Source of the DNA: Kyrpidia sp. | Lineage (GTDB): Bacteria; Bacillota; Bacilli; Kyrpidiales; Kyrpidiaceae | Reading direction: 5' to 3' | Length of the DNA stretch: 64,000 nt | NCBI GenBank assembly: GCA_029960885.1 | Contig: JASBVV010000046.1 | Span: 1 to 64,000 of the forward strand | Shown: positions 28,345 through 39,632 of the stretch, one piece after another | Position numbering within the stretch: position 1 is the stretch's first letter | How the letters are laid out: every line of letters starts with the position of its first letter | Made by a program: the position numbers and the translations under genes | Notes under the pieces: generated by a model | The model's input: the letters and a program-made list of their open reading frames with translations, nothing else | Told to the model about the DNA's origin: nothing | Databases searched by the model: none

Positions 28345-28742
28345 AAGTCTGGTGGAAGCTCCCGGTATTCGGGACGGCGCTGTTTTTGCTGTTGGCGCTG
28401 ATGTCTGGACATCTCTGGGTCACCGCTCTCCGGCGAGCCGGGGTGTGCGCCGCCCTCTTGACCCTATGCGGCGTGGCGGGGGAGTGGGTATGGAGGTGGA
28501 TGGCCGAGGCTCCCCCCTCGACCATCGACCTGCGGTCCGCACCTGCCGATGACGATCTCGACCATCTCGCTTTCGCCCGGGAGGCGGAACCCCGGGATCC
28601 GGCCGATCCCATCGCCGAGAGGCCGGATCCGGCGCCCGGATCGGCGCGGGAGGTCGAGCGGCCTTCGGGCGGCTTATCCGAAGACCGGACCGGTCCCCGC
28701 GGGTGGACGGACTTGGCGGCATGGGTGCAGCGTCAGCAGTAG
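28341..28742 (+). CDS. Hypothetical membrane protein between cheD and sigD
   Basis: 133 residues from an ATG overlapping the cheD stop (ATGA), so it is translated as part of the operon. Two hydrophobic stretches (about residues 6-24 and 32-48) could form a membrane hairpin. The rest is a charged, Pro/Asp/Glu/Arg-rich tail ending DLAAWVQRQQ. I do not recognise a family. Its position suggests a flagellar or swarming accessory role, but nothing in the sequence proves it. Confidence 0.7.
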   Translation: MKVWWKLPVFGTALFLLLALMSGHLWVTALRRAGVCAALLTLCGVAGEWVWRWMAEAPPSTIDLRSAPADDDLDHLAFAREAEPRDPADPIAERPDPAPGSAREVERPSGGLSEDRTGPRGWTDLAAWVQRQQ

Positions 28743-28757
28743 ACGGGAGGCGGGCAG

Positions 28758-29483
28758 ATGGAAAAACAGGATCGTCCGTACCCCTTTGATGTCGCGGCGT
28801 ATCTCCCGATGGTGGAACACATGGCGCGCCGGATGAAATCCCGGATCAAACCGGTTCCGTTGGAAGACTTGGTATCTTTTGGAACATTGGGGCTTCTCGA
28901 GGCGGCACGGCGATATGACCCGAACTTGAAGACTCCCTTTGAAGCGTTTGCCAAACCGCGGATCCGCGGCGCCATGATCGACGGTGTGCGGACCGAGGGT
29001 CGGGTGTCCCGGCGGCAGTGGGAACGGGTGAAAAAACTTCAGGATACCTATGATCGCCTGGCGGCCGAGGGGCGGCCGGCCGACGACGAAGAGCTCTGCC
29101 GGGAACTGGGCCTGGACCGGGAAACGTTTCTGGAGTGGCTCAAAGACGTGGAACGATTTCGGATGGTGTCGCTGGATGACATTATGTACACCCAGGACGG
29201 CGAGATGTTTCGGGTATCCGACACCGTTCCCGATGCGGTCGGCGACAATCCCGAGCGGTTTTTGTCCCGCCGGGAGGTGCGACGGATGCTGGCGGACGCT
29301 GTCCGTCGGCTTCCGGAGAAGGAACAGTGGGTGCTGTCCCTGCATTATGACGATGGGTTGTCGTTCAAGGAGGTGGCTGAGGTTCTCGGCGTCACCCCCG
29401 CCCGGGTCAGTCAACTCCATACCAAAGCCCTTCTGCGATTGAGGAGCTGTTTGGCGGGGTTCCGAGAAGACCTGATGGAGTGA
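28758..29483 (+). CDS. sigD: Flagellar RNA polymerase sigma factor SigD (FliA/WhiG)
   Basis: Sigma-28 factor for late flagellar, chemotaxis and autolysin genes. 241 residues. Region 2 includes LPMVEHMARRMKSRI and the -10 recognition part LEDLVSFGTLGLLEAARRYD; region 3 starts IRGAMIDGVRTEGRVSRRQW; region 4 (LPEKEQWVLSLHYDDGLSFK, EVAEVLGVTPARVSQLHTKA) recognises -35. It lies near the end of the operon, as in Bacillus subtilis. No anti-sigma factor gene (flgM) is in the window. Confidence 0.96.
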   Translation: MEKQDRPYPFDVAAYLPMVEHMARRMKSRIKPVPLEDLVSFGTLGLLEAARRYDPNLKTPFEAFAKPRIRGAMIDGVRTEGRVSRRQWERVKKLQDTYDRLAAEGRPADDEELCRELGLDRETFLEWLKDVERFRMVSLDDIMYTQDGEMFRVSDTVPDAVGDNPERFLSRREVRRMLADAVRRLPEKEQWVLSLHYDDGLSFKEVAEVLGVTPARVSQLHTKALLRLRSCLAGFREDLME

Positions 29484-29487
29484 GGGA

Positions 29488-30918
29488 ATGCGGATGGGGG
29501 ATCAACGGGAAGTGAACGTGGAAGAGGTCTTGGAGGTGGAGGTTGCCGAGGGAGGACTCGTCGCCCGGGCCCGGTGGAGACCCGGAACGCCAGCAGATGC
29601 CAGGGCCGCTTTGGATGCTCCGGCTGTCGAACGCGTTTTGGCGGCGTCGGGAATCCGTTTCGGCATCCGGCCAGAGGCAGTGGCCCGGCTTCTCTCCGAT
29701 GGGGAATCCGGGGAATGGGTGGAGGTGGCGCGAGGTGTTCCCGCCGATCCGGGAGAGGCGGGACGGATCCAGTGGTTGGCCGGGGGGACGGAAGAGGACA
29801 AACGCCGGAGCGACCGTGCGGAAACGGATCGGGATATGCGCGTGGATCTGCGGGACCGGGGCGGGATTCGCTCGGTTTCACCAGGTACGGCGTTGCTCCG
29901 CCTGGTCCCCCCCGTCCCTGGGAGGGACGGGGTGAGTGTAACCGGTGCGCGCATCGCGGCGCCGTCGCCCCGACCGGCGATGGTCATCCTCGGGCCTCGG
30001 GTGGAGTGGAACGAGGACCACAGTGAAGTGTTGGCCAGGGTGGCCGGACATCCGGTGTATGACGAGCGGCGCCGGCGTGTGGATGTGTCGCCGGTCTATC
30101 GGATCGGCGGAAATGTCGACTACGGCGTCGGCCATGTCACCTTCGAAGGAAGCCTGCACGTGGGCGGGACGATTCAGGCGGGGTTCCGGGTCAAGGCCAC
30201 CGGAGACATCGCGGTGGACGGCGCGGTGGACGGGGGGATTGTGGAGAGCGGGGCAAACCTTGAGGTCGGAGCGGGCATCTATGGCGGCACCCGGGGGGAG
30301 GTCCGGGCGGGCGGATCGGTTAAAGCCAAGTTCATTCAACAGGCGCGGGTGTTCGCCGATCTGGACGTGGTGGCGGCGCGGAGCATTTTGCACAGCGAAA
30401 CCACGGCCGGGCGGGACATTCTCGTGCTTTCTCCGGGCGGGACGATCGCCGGCGGAACGTGTACGGCGGTGCACCACGTTCGCACCGCGATCCTCGGTTC
30501 TCCCATGGCCGTCCCGACCACGGTGGCCGTGGGACTTCCGCAATCGATCCGCGAACGCTGGCGGTTGCTGCAGGACGAACTGCACCGGTTGGAATCCCTG
30601 AGGTCCAAACTGAATTTGGCGGCCCAGGTGTTGGAAAAACGCACCCGGGACCGGCGGGATTCCGGAGCCATGGCGATGAAGCAAAAGGTTCGGAACGATC
30701 TTTCCCACATCGAGGAACGAATTCAAGAGGTCCAGATCGGGATTCAGCAGGCGGCCGAAGACATGCGGCAGTTTCAGGAGGCCGGCGTATGGGCGCAAAA
30801 GGTCTATCCCGGGGTGAAAATCGTCATCGGCAATGCGGTGTGCGTGGTGGCTGAGGAGATGGAGCGGGTTCGCTTTGGTCTGGAACATGGCGAGATTCGG
30901 GTGTCGCCGGCGGTATGA
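29488..30918 (+). CDS. DUF342 (FapA) family protein
   Basis: 476 residues. The N-terminal half resembles the DUF342 N-terminal domain (RIQWLAGG, LRDRGGIRSVSPGTALLRLV, PPVPGRDGVSVTG). The centre is a right-handed beta-helix of repeated short strands (VTFEGSLHVGGTIQAGFRVK, ATGDIAVDGAVDGGIVESGA). The C-terminal coiled coil is at about residues 352-430 (RWRLLQDELHRLESLRSKLN). Such proteins are common beside sigD in Bacillales; biochemical function is unknown. The beta-helix suggests a polymeric or cell-surface-associated scaffold, an inference only. Confidence 0.82.
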   Translation: MRMGDQREVNVEEVLEVEVAEGGLVARARWRPGTPADARAALDAPAVERVLAASGIRFGIRPEAVARLLSDGESGEWVEVARGVPADPGEAGRIQWLAGGTEEDKRRSDRAETDRDMRVDLRDRGGIRSVSPGTALLRLVPPVPGRDGVSVTGARIAAPSPRPAMVILGPRVEWNEDHSEVLARVAGHPVYDERRRRVDVSPVYRIGGNVDYGVGHVTFEGSLHVGGTIQAGFRVKATGDIAVDGAVDGGIVESGANLEVGAGIYGGTRGEVRAGGSVKAKFIQQARVFADLDVVAARSILHSETTAGRDILVLSPGGTIAGGTCTAVHHVRTAILGSPMAVPTTVAVGLPQSIRERWRLLQDELHRLESLRSKLNLAAQVLEKRTRDRRDSGAMAMKQKVRNDLSHIEERIQEVQIGIQQAAEDMRQFQEAGVWAQKVYPGVKIVIGNAVCVVAEEMERVRFGLEHGEIRVSPAV

Positions 30919-30970
30919 CCGTCCACCGGCCGCCGCGGGTCAAAGGCTGCGTCTCTGAGGAGGGCTTGAC

Positions 30971-31333
30971 GTGGATCGGCGGTGGGACGAATTTTTTCGG
31001 CGCATTCAGGAAGAAAATGATTTGCTTCTCGAGGAGATTCAACGCCTGCTCGAAGAGCGGGACGCCGAAATCAGGGCGCTCCGGGTGAAAGTGGCCGAAC
31101 TTGAGGAAAGGCTGGCGAAGTGCGAACAGCAACCCTTGGACGTGTCCAGTGCCGGCGGCATGGCCTTGGGGTCGGAATCCCCCCGGGAGACTCCGGCATC
31201 CCTGGAGAGATTGGCCAGGCAAACCGGGAGGGGAGTGGGAGAGATTCAGTTGATCCTCGCCCTGGCCGAACGGCGCAAAAAAGGCCGGGGTCCCGCGAAC
31301 GGCGGCGGTCCGGCGCCGGATTGCGGCGACTAG
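30971..31333 (+). CDS. DUF6115/SwrB-like small coiled-coil protein
   Basis: 120 residues from a GTG after GAGGAGGGC. A charged coiled coil (about residues 8-55, EENDLLLEEIQRLLEERDAE) is followed by a short C-terminal motif, LERLARQTGRGVGEIQLILA. The helix-turn-helix-like GEIQLILAL ending resembles DUF6115 and the C-terminus of SwrB, which lies at this place (between sigD and rpsB) in Bacillus subtilis and promotes flagellar assembly. There is no obvious membrane anchor, unlike SwrB. It closes the fla/che operon. Confidence 0.7.
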   Translation: MDRRWDEFFRRIQEENDLLLEEIQRLLEERDAEIRALRVKVAELEERLAKCEQQPLDVSSAGGMALGSESPRETPASLERLARQTGRGVGEIQLILALAERRKKGRGPANGGGPAPDCGD

Positions 31334-31350
31334 GGCGGATATGGTATAGT
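31321..31350 (+). promoter_or_regulatory. Probable sigma-A promoter of rpsB
   Basis: TTGCGG (31321-31326), an 18-bp spacer and TATAGT (31345-31350). It overlaps the end of the preceding gene and leaves an untranslated leader of about 100 bases before rpsB. The leader is GC-rich and could hold an autoregulatory structure; I cannot fold it reliably. Confidence 0.6.
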
Positions 31351-31459
31351 TACCTTTGGCACAATTCCACACGTACGCCGATCCGATCGGGGGTGCCCGG
31401 GGAGGGTCCTGGCGGGGATGAAGTGTACGGAGGTGCAAAACCGAAAGGGAGGATGACCC

Positions 31460-32155
31460 ATGGCGATCATTTCCATGAAACAGTTGCTGGAGGCGGGTGT
31501 CCATTTCGGACATCAGACCCGCCGCTGGAACCCGAAGATGCAACGGTATATTTTTACGGAACGGAACGGAATCTATATCATCGATCTGCAAAAGACGGTG
31601 AAAAAGGTCGAGGAAGCCTACCAGTTCGTCCGATCCCTGGCCGAGGAAGGCAAGACGCTGTTGTTTGTCGGGACGAAAAAGCAGGCCCAGGATTCGGTGC
31701 GGGAAGAGGCGGAACGCTGCGGAATGTTTTATGTCAACCAGCGGTGGTTGGGGGGCACTTTGACGAATTTCCAAACCATTCGCCGGCGCATTGAGCGGCT
31801 TCACGAACTGGAACGAATGGAAGAGGACGGGACCTTTGAAGTCCTGCCGAAAAAAGAGGTCATCCTTCTTCGCAAGGAAAAGGAGCGCCTCGAAAAGTTC
31901 CTCGGCGGGATCAAGGGAATGAAAGAACTGCCCGGGGCGCTGTTCGTGATCGATCCTCGCAAGGAGCGGATTGCGGTGGCCGAGGCGCGCAAACTCGGGA
32001 TCCCGATCGTCGCCATCGTCGATACCAATTGTGATCCCGATGAGATCGATTACGTCATTCCCGGGAATGACGACGCCATCCGCGCCGTCAAGCTGCTCAC
32101 CTCCAAGATGGCCGACGCCGTGCTGGAGGGCGGCCAGGGCGAACAGACGGCCTGA
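31460..32155 (+). CDS. rpsB: 30S ribosomal protein S2
   Basis: Small-subunit protein needed to bind S1-like factors and mRNA. 231 residues; the ATG follows AAAGGGAGGATGACCC. Signatures: [47 protein letters not shown] and [21 protein letters not shown] terminator-like hairpin separates it from tsf. Confidence 0.98.
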   Translation: MAIISMKQLLEAGVHFGHQTRRWNPKMQRYIFTERNGIYIIDLQKTVKKVEEAYQFVRSLAEEGKTLLFVGTKKQAQDSVREEAERCGMFYVNQRWLGGTLTNFQTIRRRIERLHELERMEEDGTFEVLPKKEVILLRKEKERLEKFLGGIKGMKELPGALFVIDPRKERIAVAEARKLGIPIVAIVDTNCDPDEIDYVIPGNDDAIRAVKLLTSKMADAVLEGGQGEQTA

Positions 32156-32169
32156 ACCAAGAGACCGAA

Positions 32170-32213
32170 GGGTGGTTTGAGAGGGCCGCCCGCCCCCCGC
32201 CCACCCTTTTTTT
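32170..32213 (+). terminator. Intrinsic terminator or attenuator between rpsB and tsf
   Basis: GGGTGG (32170-32175) pairs with CCACCC (32201-32206), directly followed by seven T (32207-32213). The loop is C-rich and could pair further with the GGG at 32182. It would lower expression of tsf relative to rpsB if only partly efficient. Confidence 0.72.
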
Positions 32214-32252
32214 GTGATGATTTCCGGAGATTTTGTGAGGAGGCGTGACACA

Positions 32253-34272
<2,020 letters not shown>

Positions 34273-34305
34273 CGGGTACGACGTCCGACGAAAGGCGTGG
34301 GGTGG

Positions 34306-35100
34306 ATGAATCCGAGATGGGGAATCCGCAAGGGCCAGCCGACTTCCCCCCAATATGTGGACCACGGTAACATACCTCGCCATGTCGCCATCATCATGGA
34401 CGGCAATGGACGCTGGGCGCATCGGAGGGGATTGCCCAGGGTGGCCGGGCACCGAGCGGGCATGAAAGCGGTGAAAGAGGTCACCCGGGCCGCGGACGAA
34501 ATCGGGATCAAGGTGTTGACCCTCTACGCGTTCTCAACGGAGAATTGGAAACGCCCCCGGGATGAAGTGGATTATCTCATGCGATTGCCAGAGGAATTTT
34601 TGGATCGCGAATTGCAGGAATTGGATGAACACGGGGTGCAGGTCCGGTTGTTGGGGGATCCGGCGGCCCTGCCCCAACACACCCGTCGGGCCGTGGAGAC
34701 GGCGGTGAGACGCACCCGGGGAAACACGGGTCTCATTCTCAATTTTGCGCTGAACTACGGGGCCCGGGCCGAGATGGTCAGCGCAGTGCGCGACATCGCG
34801 GTCCAGGTGAAGGACGGGGGGTTGGAACCCGGGGATATCAACGAAACGTTGATATCCAACGCCCTGCAGACGCGGGGCCTTCCGGATCCCGATCTGTTGA
34901 TCCGCACCAGCGGCGAATTGCGGATCAGCAATTTTTTGTTATGGCAGATCGCGTATTCGGAGTTGTGGTTCACCGATACCCTGTGGCCGGATTTCAACCG
35001 TGAACATCTTTTGGAAGCCGTCCGGGCTTATCAATCCAGAAAACGCCGGTTTGGCGGTGTGGACAGTCGATCGCCGTCCGATGTGCAAAGCGGACAGTAG
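34306..35100 (+). CDS. uppS: Undecaprenyl diphosphate synthase
   Basis: cis-Prenyltransferase that makes the C55 lipid carrier for cell-wall synthesis. 264 residues from the ATG at 34306; a GTG at 34297 is an alternative. Motifs: IPRHVAIIMDGNGRWAHRRG (the catalytic Asp of MDGNGRW), LTLYAFSTENWKRP, LNFALNYGARAEMV and the DLLIRTSGELRISNFLLWQ block with ELWFTDTLWPDF. It precedes cdsA by three bases. Confidence 0.97.
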   Translation: MNPRWGIRKGQPTSPQYVDHGNIPRHVAIIMDGNGRWAHRRGLPRVAGHRAGMKAVKEVTRAADEIGIKVLTLYAFSTENWKRPRDEVDYLMRLPEEFLDRELQELDEHGVQVRLLGDPAALPQHTRRAVETAVRRTRGNTGLILNFALNYGARAEMVSAVRDIAVQVKDGGLEPGDINETLISNALQTRGLPDPDLLIRTSGELRISNFLLWQIAYSELWFTDTLWPDFNREHLLEAVRAYQSRKRRFGGVDSRSPSDVQSGQ

Positions 35101-35103
35101 GGA

Positions 35104-35937
35104 GTGCGGAGGGTGTTACGACAGCGCGTCATCACGGCATTGATCGGCGGCGGGGGGTTTCTGGGGGTTCTGTATCTCGGCGGGCCCTGGGTGGTCGTGT
35201 TCATCGGAGCTGTCGCGGCTTTGGCGTTTGGAGAATGGATTCGGCTGAAGGGGGTGCCCTTCTTGTCGCTGCCCGCCGTCATGGGTTGGGTGGCACTGGA
35301 GGGGGTTTTCTTGTGTACGGGGGGGGAAGGCGGACTGCTCCGGTGGCTGTGGCCGGGCAGCGTTGCCTTGGACCTGGATGAGACGGTCTGGGCCGTGGTC
35401 GTCCTGTTTATGTTGATCCCGGTCCTGATCCGCAACGAGCACACGGTGTTGGAGACGGCGTTCGTTCTTCTCGGGGTCTTGTACCTCGGCCTGTTGTTCC
35501 GGGATTTCACGTGGCTGCGCCTCAGCGGAGAACACGGGCTGGCGGCCTGTGTGCTGGTTTTGCTGTCCGTCTGGGGGACGGATACGGCCGCCTATTTCGT
35601 CGGGAGTCTGGTGCGGGGGCCGAAACTGGCGCCGGTACTGAGCCCGAACAAGACGGTGAGCGGCAGCGTGGCCGGTCTGTTGGTCTCCGCCGTTCCCGCA
35701 CTGGTTTTGTTTGCCTTGAACATCAGACCCTATCCATTGTCGGTGATGGTTATTCTCGGAGTGGTGGCATCTTTGGCCGGCCAATTGGGTGACCTGGCGG
35801 AATCGGCACTGAAGAGGGCTTTCGGCGCGAAAGATTCGGGCAATCTGCTCCCGGGTCACGGCGGGGTCCTGGACCGCTTTGACAGTCTGCTTTTGGCGGG
35901 GTCCGTGGCCTATCATCTGCTGGCCTATCTGCGATAA
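35104..35937 (+). CDS. cdsA: Phosphatidate cytidylyltransferase
   Basis: Makes CDP-diacylglycerol from phosphatidate and CTP, the branch point of phospholipid synthesis. 277 residues from a GTG (a second GTG at 35113). Seven to eight membrane segments. The family signature near the C-terminus is complete: KTVSGSVAGLLVS, then GQLGDLAESALKRAFGAKDS and LLPGHGGVLDRFDSLL. An intrinsic terminator follows. Confidence 0.96.
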   Translation: MRRVLRQRVITALIGGGGFLGVLYLGGPWVVVFIGAVAALAFGEWIRLKGVPFLSLPAVMGWVALEGVFLCTGGEGGLLRWLWPGSVALDLDETVWAVVVLFMLIPVLIRNEHTVLETAFVLLGVLYLGLLFRDFTWLRLSGEHGLAACVLVLLSVWGTDTAAYFVGSLVRGPKLAPVLSPNKTVSGSVAGLLVSAVPALVLFALNIRPYPLSVMVILGVVASLAGQLGDLAESALKRAFGAKDSGNLLPGHGGVLDRFDSLLLAGSVAYHLLAYLR

Positions 35938-35975
35938 GCCGATGGAGGTTGGGCTGTGATCGACCCGGGCATCGA

Positions 35976-36007
35976 CGGATTCCCGATGGATGGGAATCCG
36001 GTTTTTT
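35976..36007 (+). terminator. Intrinsic terminator after cdsA
   Basis: A perfect 9-bp stem, CGGATTCCC (35976-35984) and GGGAATCCG (35992-36000), with a 7-base loop, then G and six T (36002-36007). It implies that dxr has its own promoter in the next 100 bases. Confidence 0.85.
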
Positions 36008-36021
36008 GTCGCGGCCTTCGG

Positions 36022-36050
36022 TGGAGAGCGGCGGTCCGCTGTGTTACACT
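36022..36050 (+). promoter_or_regulatory. Possible dxr promoter
   Basis: TACACT at 36045-36050 is a fair -10 box, but the matching -35 (TGGAGA, 36022-36027, 17-bp spacer) is weak. A promoter is expected here because of the strong terminator just upstream. Confidence 0.35.
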
Positions 36051-36107
36051 GTAGGGTACAGACGGATTCATGGCGTGGGTTTGGATATCCGCGGTTGGGG
36101 TGAGGGA

Positions 36108-37274
36108 ATGAATACAGGTGTGGCGATTCTCGGGTCGACGGGGTCCATCGGCCAAAGCACGCTGGATGTGGTGTCGGCCCGGCCGGATCGATTTTCGGTC
36201 AAGGCGCTGGCCGCCGGAAAAAACGTGGACCGGCTGATTTCCCAGATCGCCGGGGTCCGTCCGGAACTGGTGGCGGTGGCCGACGCCGAAAAGGCGGCGG
36301 AGGTAAAGGCCAAAAGCCCCGTCAAAGTGGACGTGGTCTGGGGCGAAGAAGGGCTGGTTGCCGCGGCCACCCACCCTGACGCGGACATCGTGGTCTCCGC
36401 CCTCGTGGGGTTCGCGGGCTTGATCCCGACGTTACGGGCGATTCGAGAGGGCAAGCGAATCGCTTTGGCCAATAAAGAAACCTTGGTCGCCGCCGGTGAA
36501 CTGGTGATGCGGGAGATCCGGCGGTTCGGCGCCCAACTGATCCCGGTCGACAGTGAGCATTCGGCGATTTTTCAGTGTTTGCGGGGAGAACGGGCCTCGG
36601 AAGTGGCACGGTTGTGGTTGACCGCCTCCGGGGGCGCTCTGCGCGACTGGTCCCGGCAAGAGATGCAAGGGGCGGAGATCGCCGATGTTCTGCGGCATCC
36701 CAATTGGACAATGGGTCATAAAATTACTGTGGATTCGGCTACCCTGATGAATAAGGGCCTCGAGGTGATTGAGGCTCATTGGCTGTTCGAGGTTCCCTAT
36801 GAGCGGATCGAGGTGGTGATTCATCCGGAAAGTATCGTTCACTCGGCCGTAGAGTTTGTGGACGGGGCCGTGATGGCTCAGATGGCCGTGCCGGACATGC
36901 GCATTCCGATTCAGTATGCATTGTCGTTTCCCGAGCGTTGGCCGGGGCGGGGGAAACCGTTCCGGCTCAGCGAGATGGGCGCGTTGCATTTTCACCCTCC
37001 GGATCCGCGGCGGTTCCCGTGTCTCGGGTACGCATACGATGCGGGGAGGAGCGGGGGCACCATGCCGGCGGTGTTGAACGCCGCCAACGAGGTGGCCGTG
37101 CAGTGGTTTTTGAGCGGTCGGATCCCCTTTCTCGCCATTGAGGAGATTCTCCGCCGGGTGATGGACATGCACGAACCGGTTGCCCATCCGGATTTGGATA
37201 CGATCCTCTGGGCGGATGCCTGGGCCCGCGAAACCGCCTCCGGCTTGGCGGAAAAAGGAAAGGTGGCACGATGA
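36108..37274 (+). CDS. dxr: 1-deoxy-D-xylulose 5-phosphate reductoisomerase
   Basis: Converts DXP to MEP with NADPH, the committed step of the non-mevalonate isoprenoid pathway. 388 residues from the ATG at 36108 (TGAGGG upstream); the frame is open to 35949 but that part spans the terminator. NADPH fold ILGSTGSIGQSTLDVV, IALANKETLVAAGELV, the substrate-binding PVDSEHSAIFQCL, MGHKITVDSATLMNKGLEVI and the flexible-loop region PNWTM are present. It pairs functionally with ispG downstream. Confidence 0.97.
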   Translation: MNTGVAILGSTGSIGQSTLDVVSARPDRFSVKALAAGKNVDRLISQIAGVRPELVAVADAEKAAEVKAKSPVKVDVVWGEEGLVAAATHPDADIVVSALVGFAGLIPTLRAIREGKRIALANKETLVAAGELVMREIRRFGAQLIPVDSEHSAIFQCLRGERASEVARLWLTASGGALRDWSRQEMQGAEIADVLRHPNWTMGHKITVDSATLMNKGLEVIEAHWLFEVPYERIEVVIHPESIVHSAVEFVDGAVMAQMAVPDMRIPIQYALSFPERWPGRGKPFRLSEMGALHFHPPDPRRFPCLGYAYDAGRSGGTMPAVLNAANEVAVQWFLSGRIPFLAIEEILRRVMDMHEPVAHPDLDTILWADAWARETASGLAEKGKVAR

Positions 37275-38515
37275 ATGATTCCGGCGTTATCCAAACGGCG
37301 GTGGCGGCGATCGTGATTTTCTTGCTGCTGGTGGTGTTTCATGAATTCGGACACTTTTGGGTGGCCAAGCGGGTCGGGATTTTTGTGCGGGAATTCGCCG
37401 TCGGATTTGGGCCGAAAGTGTTCAGCCGCAAGTGGGGTGAGACGGTGTACTCGGTGCGGGCTCTGCCCCTGGGAGGATTCGTGAACATGGCCGGGGAGGG
37501 ACCGGAGGATTTCGCCTTCGAACCGGGAAAAACCGTGGCCGTCAAACTGGATGCCGACGGCCGGGTGGAGGCGCTTGGGGATCCTCGGTCGATCCGCCAC
37601 GCGGATCTGGTGGGGCGGTTGCGGACCGGACCCAGTCGGGAGGATTATGCCCTGCGGATCGAGACGGGGGATGAGGTGCGGCGCTATCCGTTGGGCCCGG
37701 CCGCCGTGTTGTATGCCGATAACGCGGCGATGTCTCTGGCCCCGTATGACCGGCAGTTTTTAGGCAAGCCGGTGTGGGCGAGGGCAGCCACTATTTTTGC
37801 CGGACCGTTGATGAATTTCGTCCTGGCGGCGGTGATCTTTGCCGTGTATTTCACCGTGGCGGGGGTGCCATCGGGGCCGGACGTCGCGAAAGTGCTGCCC
37901 GGTTCACCGGCCCTGAGGGCCGGACTGCAACCCGGGGATCACATCGCCGCCGTCGACGGGGAACCGGTCGGATCTTGGGATCAACTGGTGAAAGCAGTCC
38001 AGTCGCGTGCGGACCAGCGGGTCGTGCTGGATGTCGTTCGGGGCGGACAGCGTTTCCAGGTGGCGGTCTCCCCGGAGATCCGCGGAGGGGTCGGAGTGAT
38101 CGGCGTCAGCCCGGCTTTGGTGCACAACCCCATCGCGTCGGTGTGGCTGGGGGTCAAGCAGACCTGGGATATTTCTGTTCAAATTGTGGCGGCGTTCGGC
38201 CGGATGATCTCCGGGACCCTGGCGCCGGAGGTGGCGGGGCCGGTGGGCATCGTGGCCATGATCGGGGAACAGACGAAACAGGGATTGATGAATCTCTTGA
38301 CGCTCACCGCCTTACTCAGCATCAACCTCGGGATCATCAACCTGTTGCCGATTCCCGCTCTGGACGGCAGCCGGCTGATGTTTCTGTTGGTGGAAGCGGT
38401 GAGGGGGCGCCCGGTGGACCCTCAGAAAGAGAGCATGGTTCACTTGGTGGGGTTTGCCCTCTTGATGGTGATTGTCGTCCTGGTCACCTATAAAGATGTC
38501 ACCCGGCTGTTTTAG
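37271..38515 (+). CDS. rseP: Site-2 membrane protease RseP (RasP)
   Basis: Zinc intramembrane protease that cleaves anti-sigma factors and signal-peptide remnants. 414 residues, overlapping the dxr stop (ATGA). The HEFGH zinc motif (H24, E25, H28) lies in the first membrane helix. A PDZ domain (about residues 205-275; [20 protein letters not shown]) and the second metal motif [17 protein letters not shown] follow. A PDZ interrupted by an unusual extra segment (about 78-140, [13 protein letters not shown]) is present, as in some Bacillales. Confidence 0.95.
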   Translation: MNDSGVIQTAVAAIVIFLLLVVFHEFGHFWVAKRVGIFVREFAVGFGPKVFSRKWGETVYSVRALPLGGFVNMAGEGPEDFAFEPGKTVAVKLDADGRVEALGDPRSIRHADLVGRLRTGPSREDYALRIETGDEVRRYPLGPAAVLYADNAAMSLAPYDRQFLGKPVWARAATIFAGPLMNFVLAAVIFAVYFTVAGVPSGPDVAKVLPGSPALRAGLQPGDHIAAVDGEPVGSWDQLVKAVQSRADQRVVLDVVRGGQRFQVAVSPEIRGGVGVIGVSPALVHNPIASVWLGVKQTWDISVQIVAAFGRMISGTLAPEVAGPVGIVAMIGEQTKQGLMNLLTLTALLSINLGIINLLPIPALDGSRLMFLLVEAVRGRPVDPQKESMVHLVGFALLMVIVVLVTYKDVTRLF

Positions 38516-38547
38516 GATCAAGGGCGCGTGGGAAGAGGGGAGAAGAC

Positions 38548-39618
38548 ATGGTGAAGCGGGAACAGACGCGGCCGGTCCGCGTTCGCCACGTTCAAATCGG
38601 CGGAAGTGACCGGGTCGTGGTCCAGTCGATGACCACCACCGACACCCGGAACGTGCAGGAAACCTTGGAGCAGATTCGCCGGCTTGAGAATGCCGGTTGC
38701 CAAATTGTCCGCCTGGCGGTTCCGGACATGCGGGCGGCGGAGGCGATCCGGGAGATCCGGCGGGGGACGGACATGCCGCTGGTGGCGGACATCCATTTTG
38801 ACTGGCGCTTGGCACTGACCGCCATCCGGAACGGGGTCGATAAAGTTCGGATCAATCCGGGCAATATCGGGTCCGCGGACAAGGTTCGCGAGGTGGTCCG
38901 GGCGGCGAAGGAGCGGGGCATTCCCATTCGCATCGGGGTGAATTCGGGTTCGGTGGAGCGGCCGCTCCTGGAAAAATACGGCTACCCCAGTGCGGAGGCG
39001 ATGGTGGAAAGCGCCCTTCGGCACGTGCGGATTCTCGAGGATCACGAGTTTTACGATATCGTGATTTCGTTGAAATCGACCGATGTGCTCACGGCTGTCC
39101 GCGCGTACGAAATGATGGCGCAGCGGGTTGAGTACCCGCTGCACGTCGGAATCACCGAGGCGGGAACGGTGTTTGCGGGGAGCATCAAATCGGCGGTGGG
39201 CATCGGTGCGGTCCTGGCGCTGGGGATCGGCGATACCATTCGGGTCTCTCTGACCGGTGATCCCGTGGAGGAAGTCCGGGTGGCCAAAGAGATTCTGAAA
39301 TCGCTCGGCATCGCCGCCGATTCCCCGGTGATCGTCTCGTGTCCGACCTGCGGCCGCTGCGCCATCGACCTCATTGATATCGCAAACCGGGTGGAGCGGG
39401 AGATTGCCGATCTCAAAGTTCCTTTAAAAGTGGCGGTGATGGGTTGCGCCGTGAACGGACCGGGGGAGGCTCGGGAGGCGGATATCGGCGTGGCGGGGGG
39501 CCGGGGGGAAGGCCTGCTGTTTAAAAAAGGGGAAATTATCCGCAAGGTCCCCGGGGATCAAATCGTGGATGAACTGTTGGCCGAAATCCGGGAGATGGCC
39601 GCGGAGCGCAAAGTTTAG
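38548..39618 (+). CDS. ispG: 4-hydroxy-3-methylbut-2-en-1-yl diphosphate synthase
   Basis: 4Fe-4S enzyme (GcpE) that converts MEcPP to HMBPP in the MEP pathway. 356 residues; the ATG follows AAGAGGGGAG. The TIM barrel begins [20 protein letters not shown]. The three cluster Cys lie in [11 protein letters not shown] and [12 protein letters not shown], with the fourth ligand a Glu in this family. It is grouped with dxr in the same transcript. Confidence 0.97.
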   Translation: MVKREQTRPVRVRHVQIGGSDRVVVQSMTTTDTRNVQETLEQIRRLENAGCQIVRLAVPDMRAAEAIREIRRGTDMPLVADIHFDWRLALTAIRNGVDKVRINPGNIGSADKVREVVRAAKERGIPIRIGVNSGSVERPLLEKYGYPSAEAMVESALRHVRILEDHEFYDIVISLKSTDVLTAVRAYEMMAQRVEYPLHVGITEAGTVFAGSIKSAVGIGAVLALGIGDTIRVSLTGDPVEEVRVAKEILKSLGIAADSPVIVSCPTCGRCAIDLIDIANRVEREIADLKVPLKVAVMGCAVNGPGEAREADIGVAGGRGEGLLFKKGEIIRKVPGDQIVDELLAEIREMAAERKV

Positions 39619-39632
39619 GTGGAGGTTGCCGG

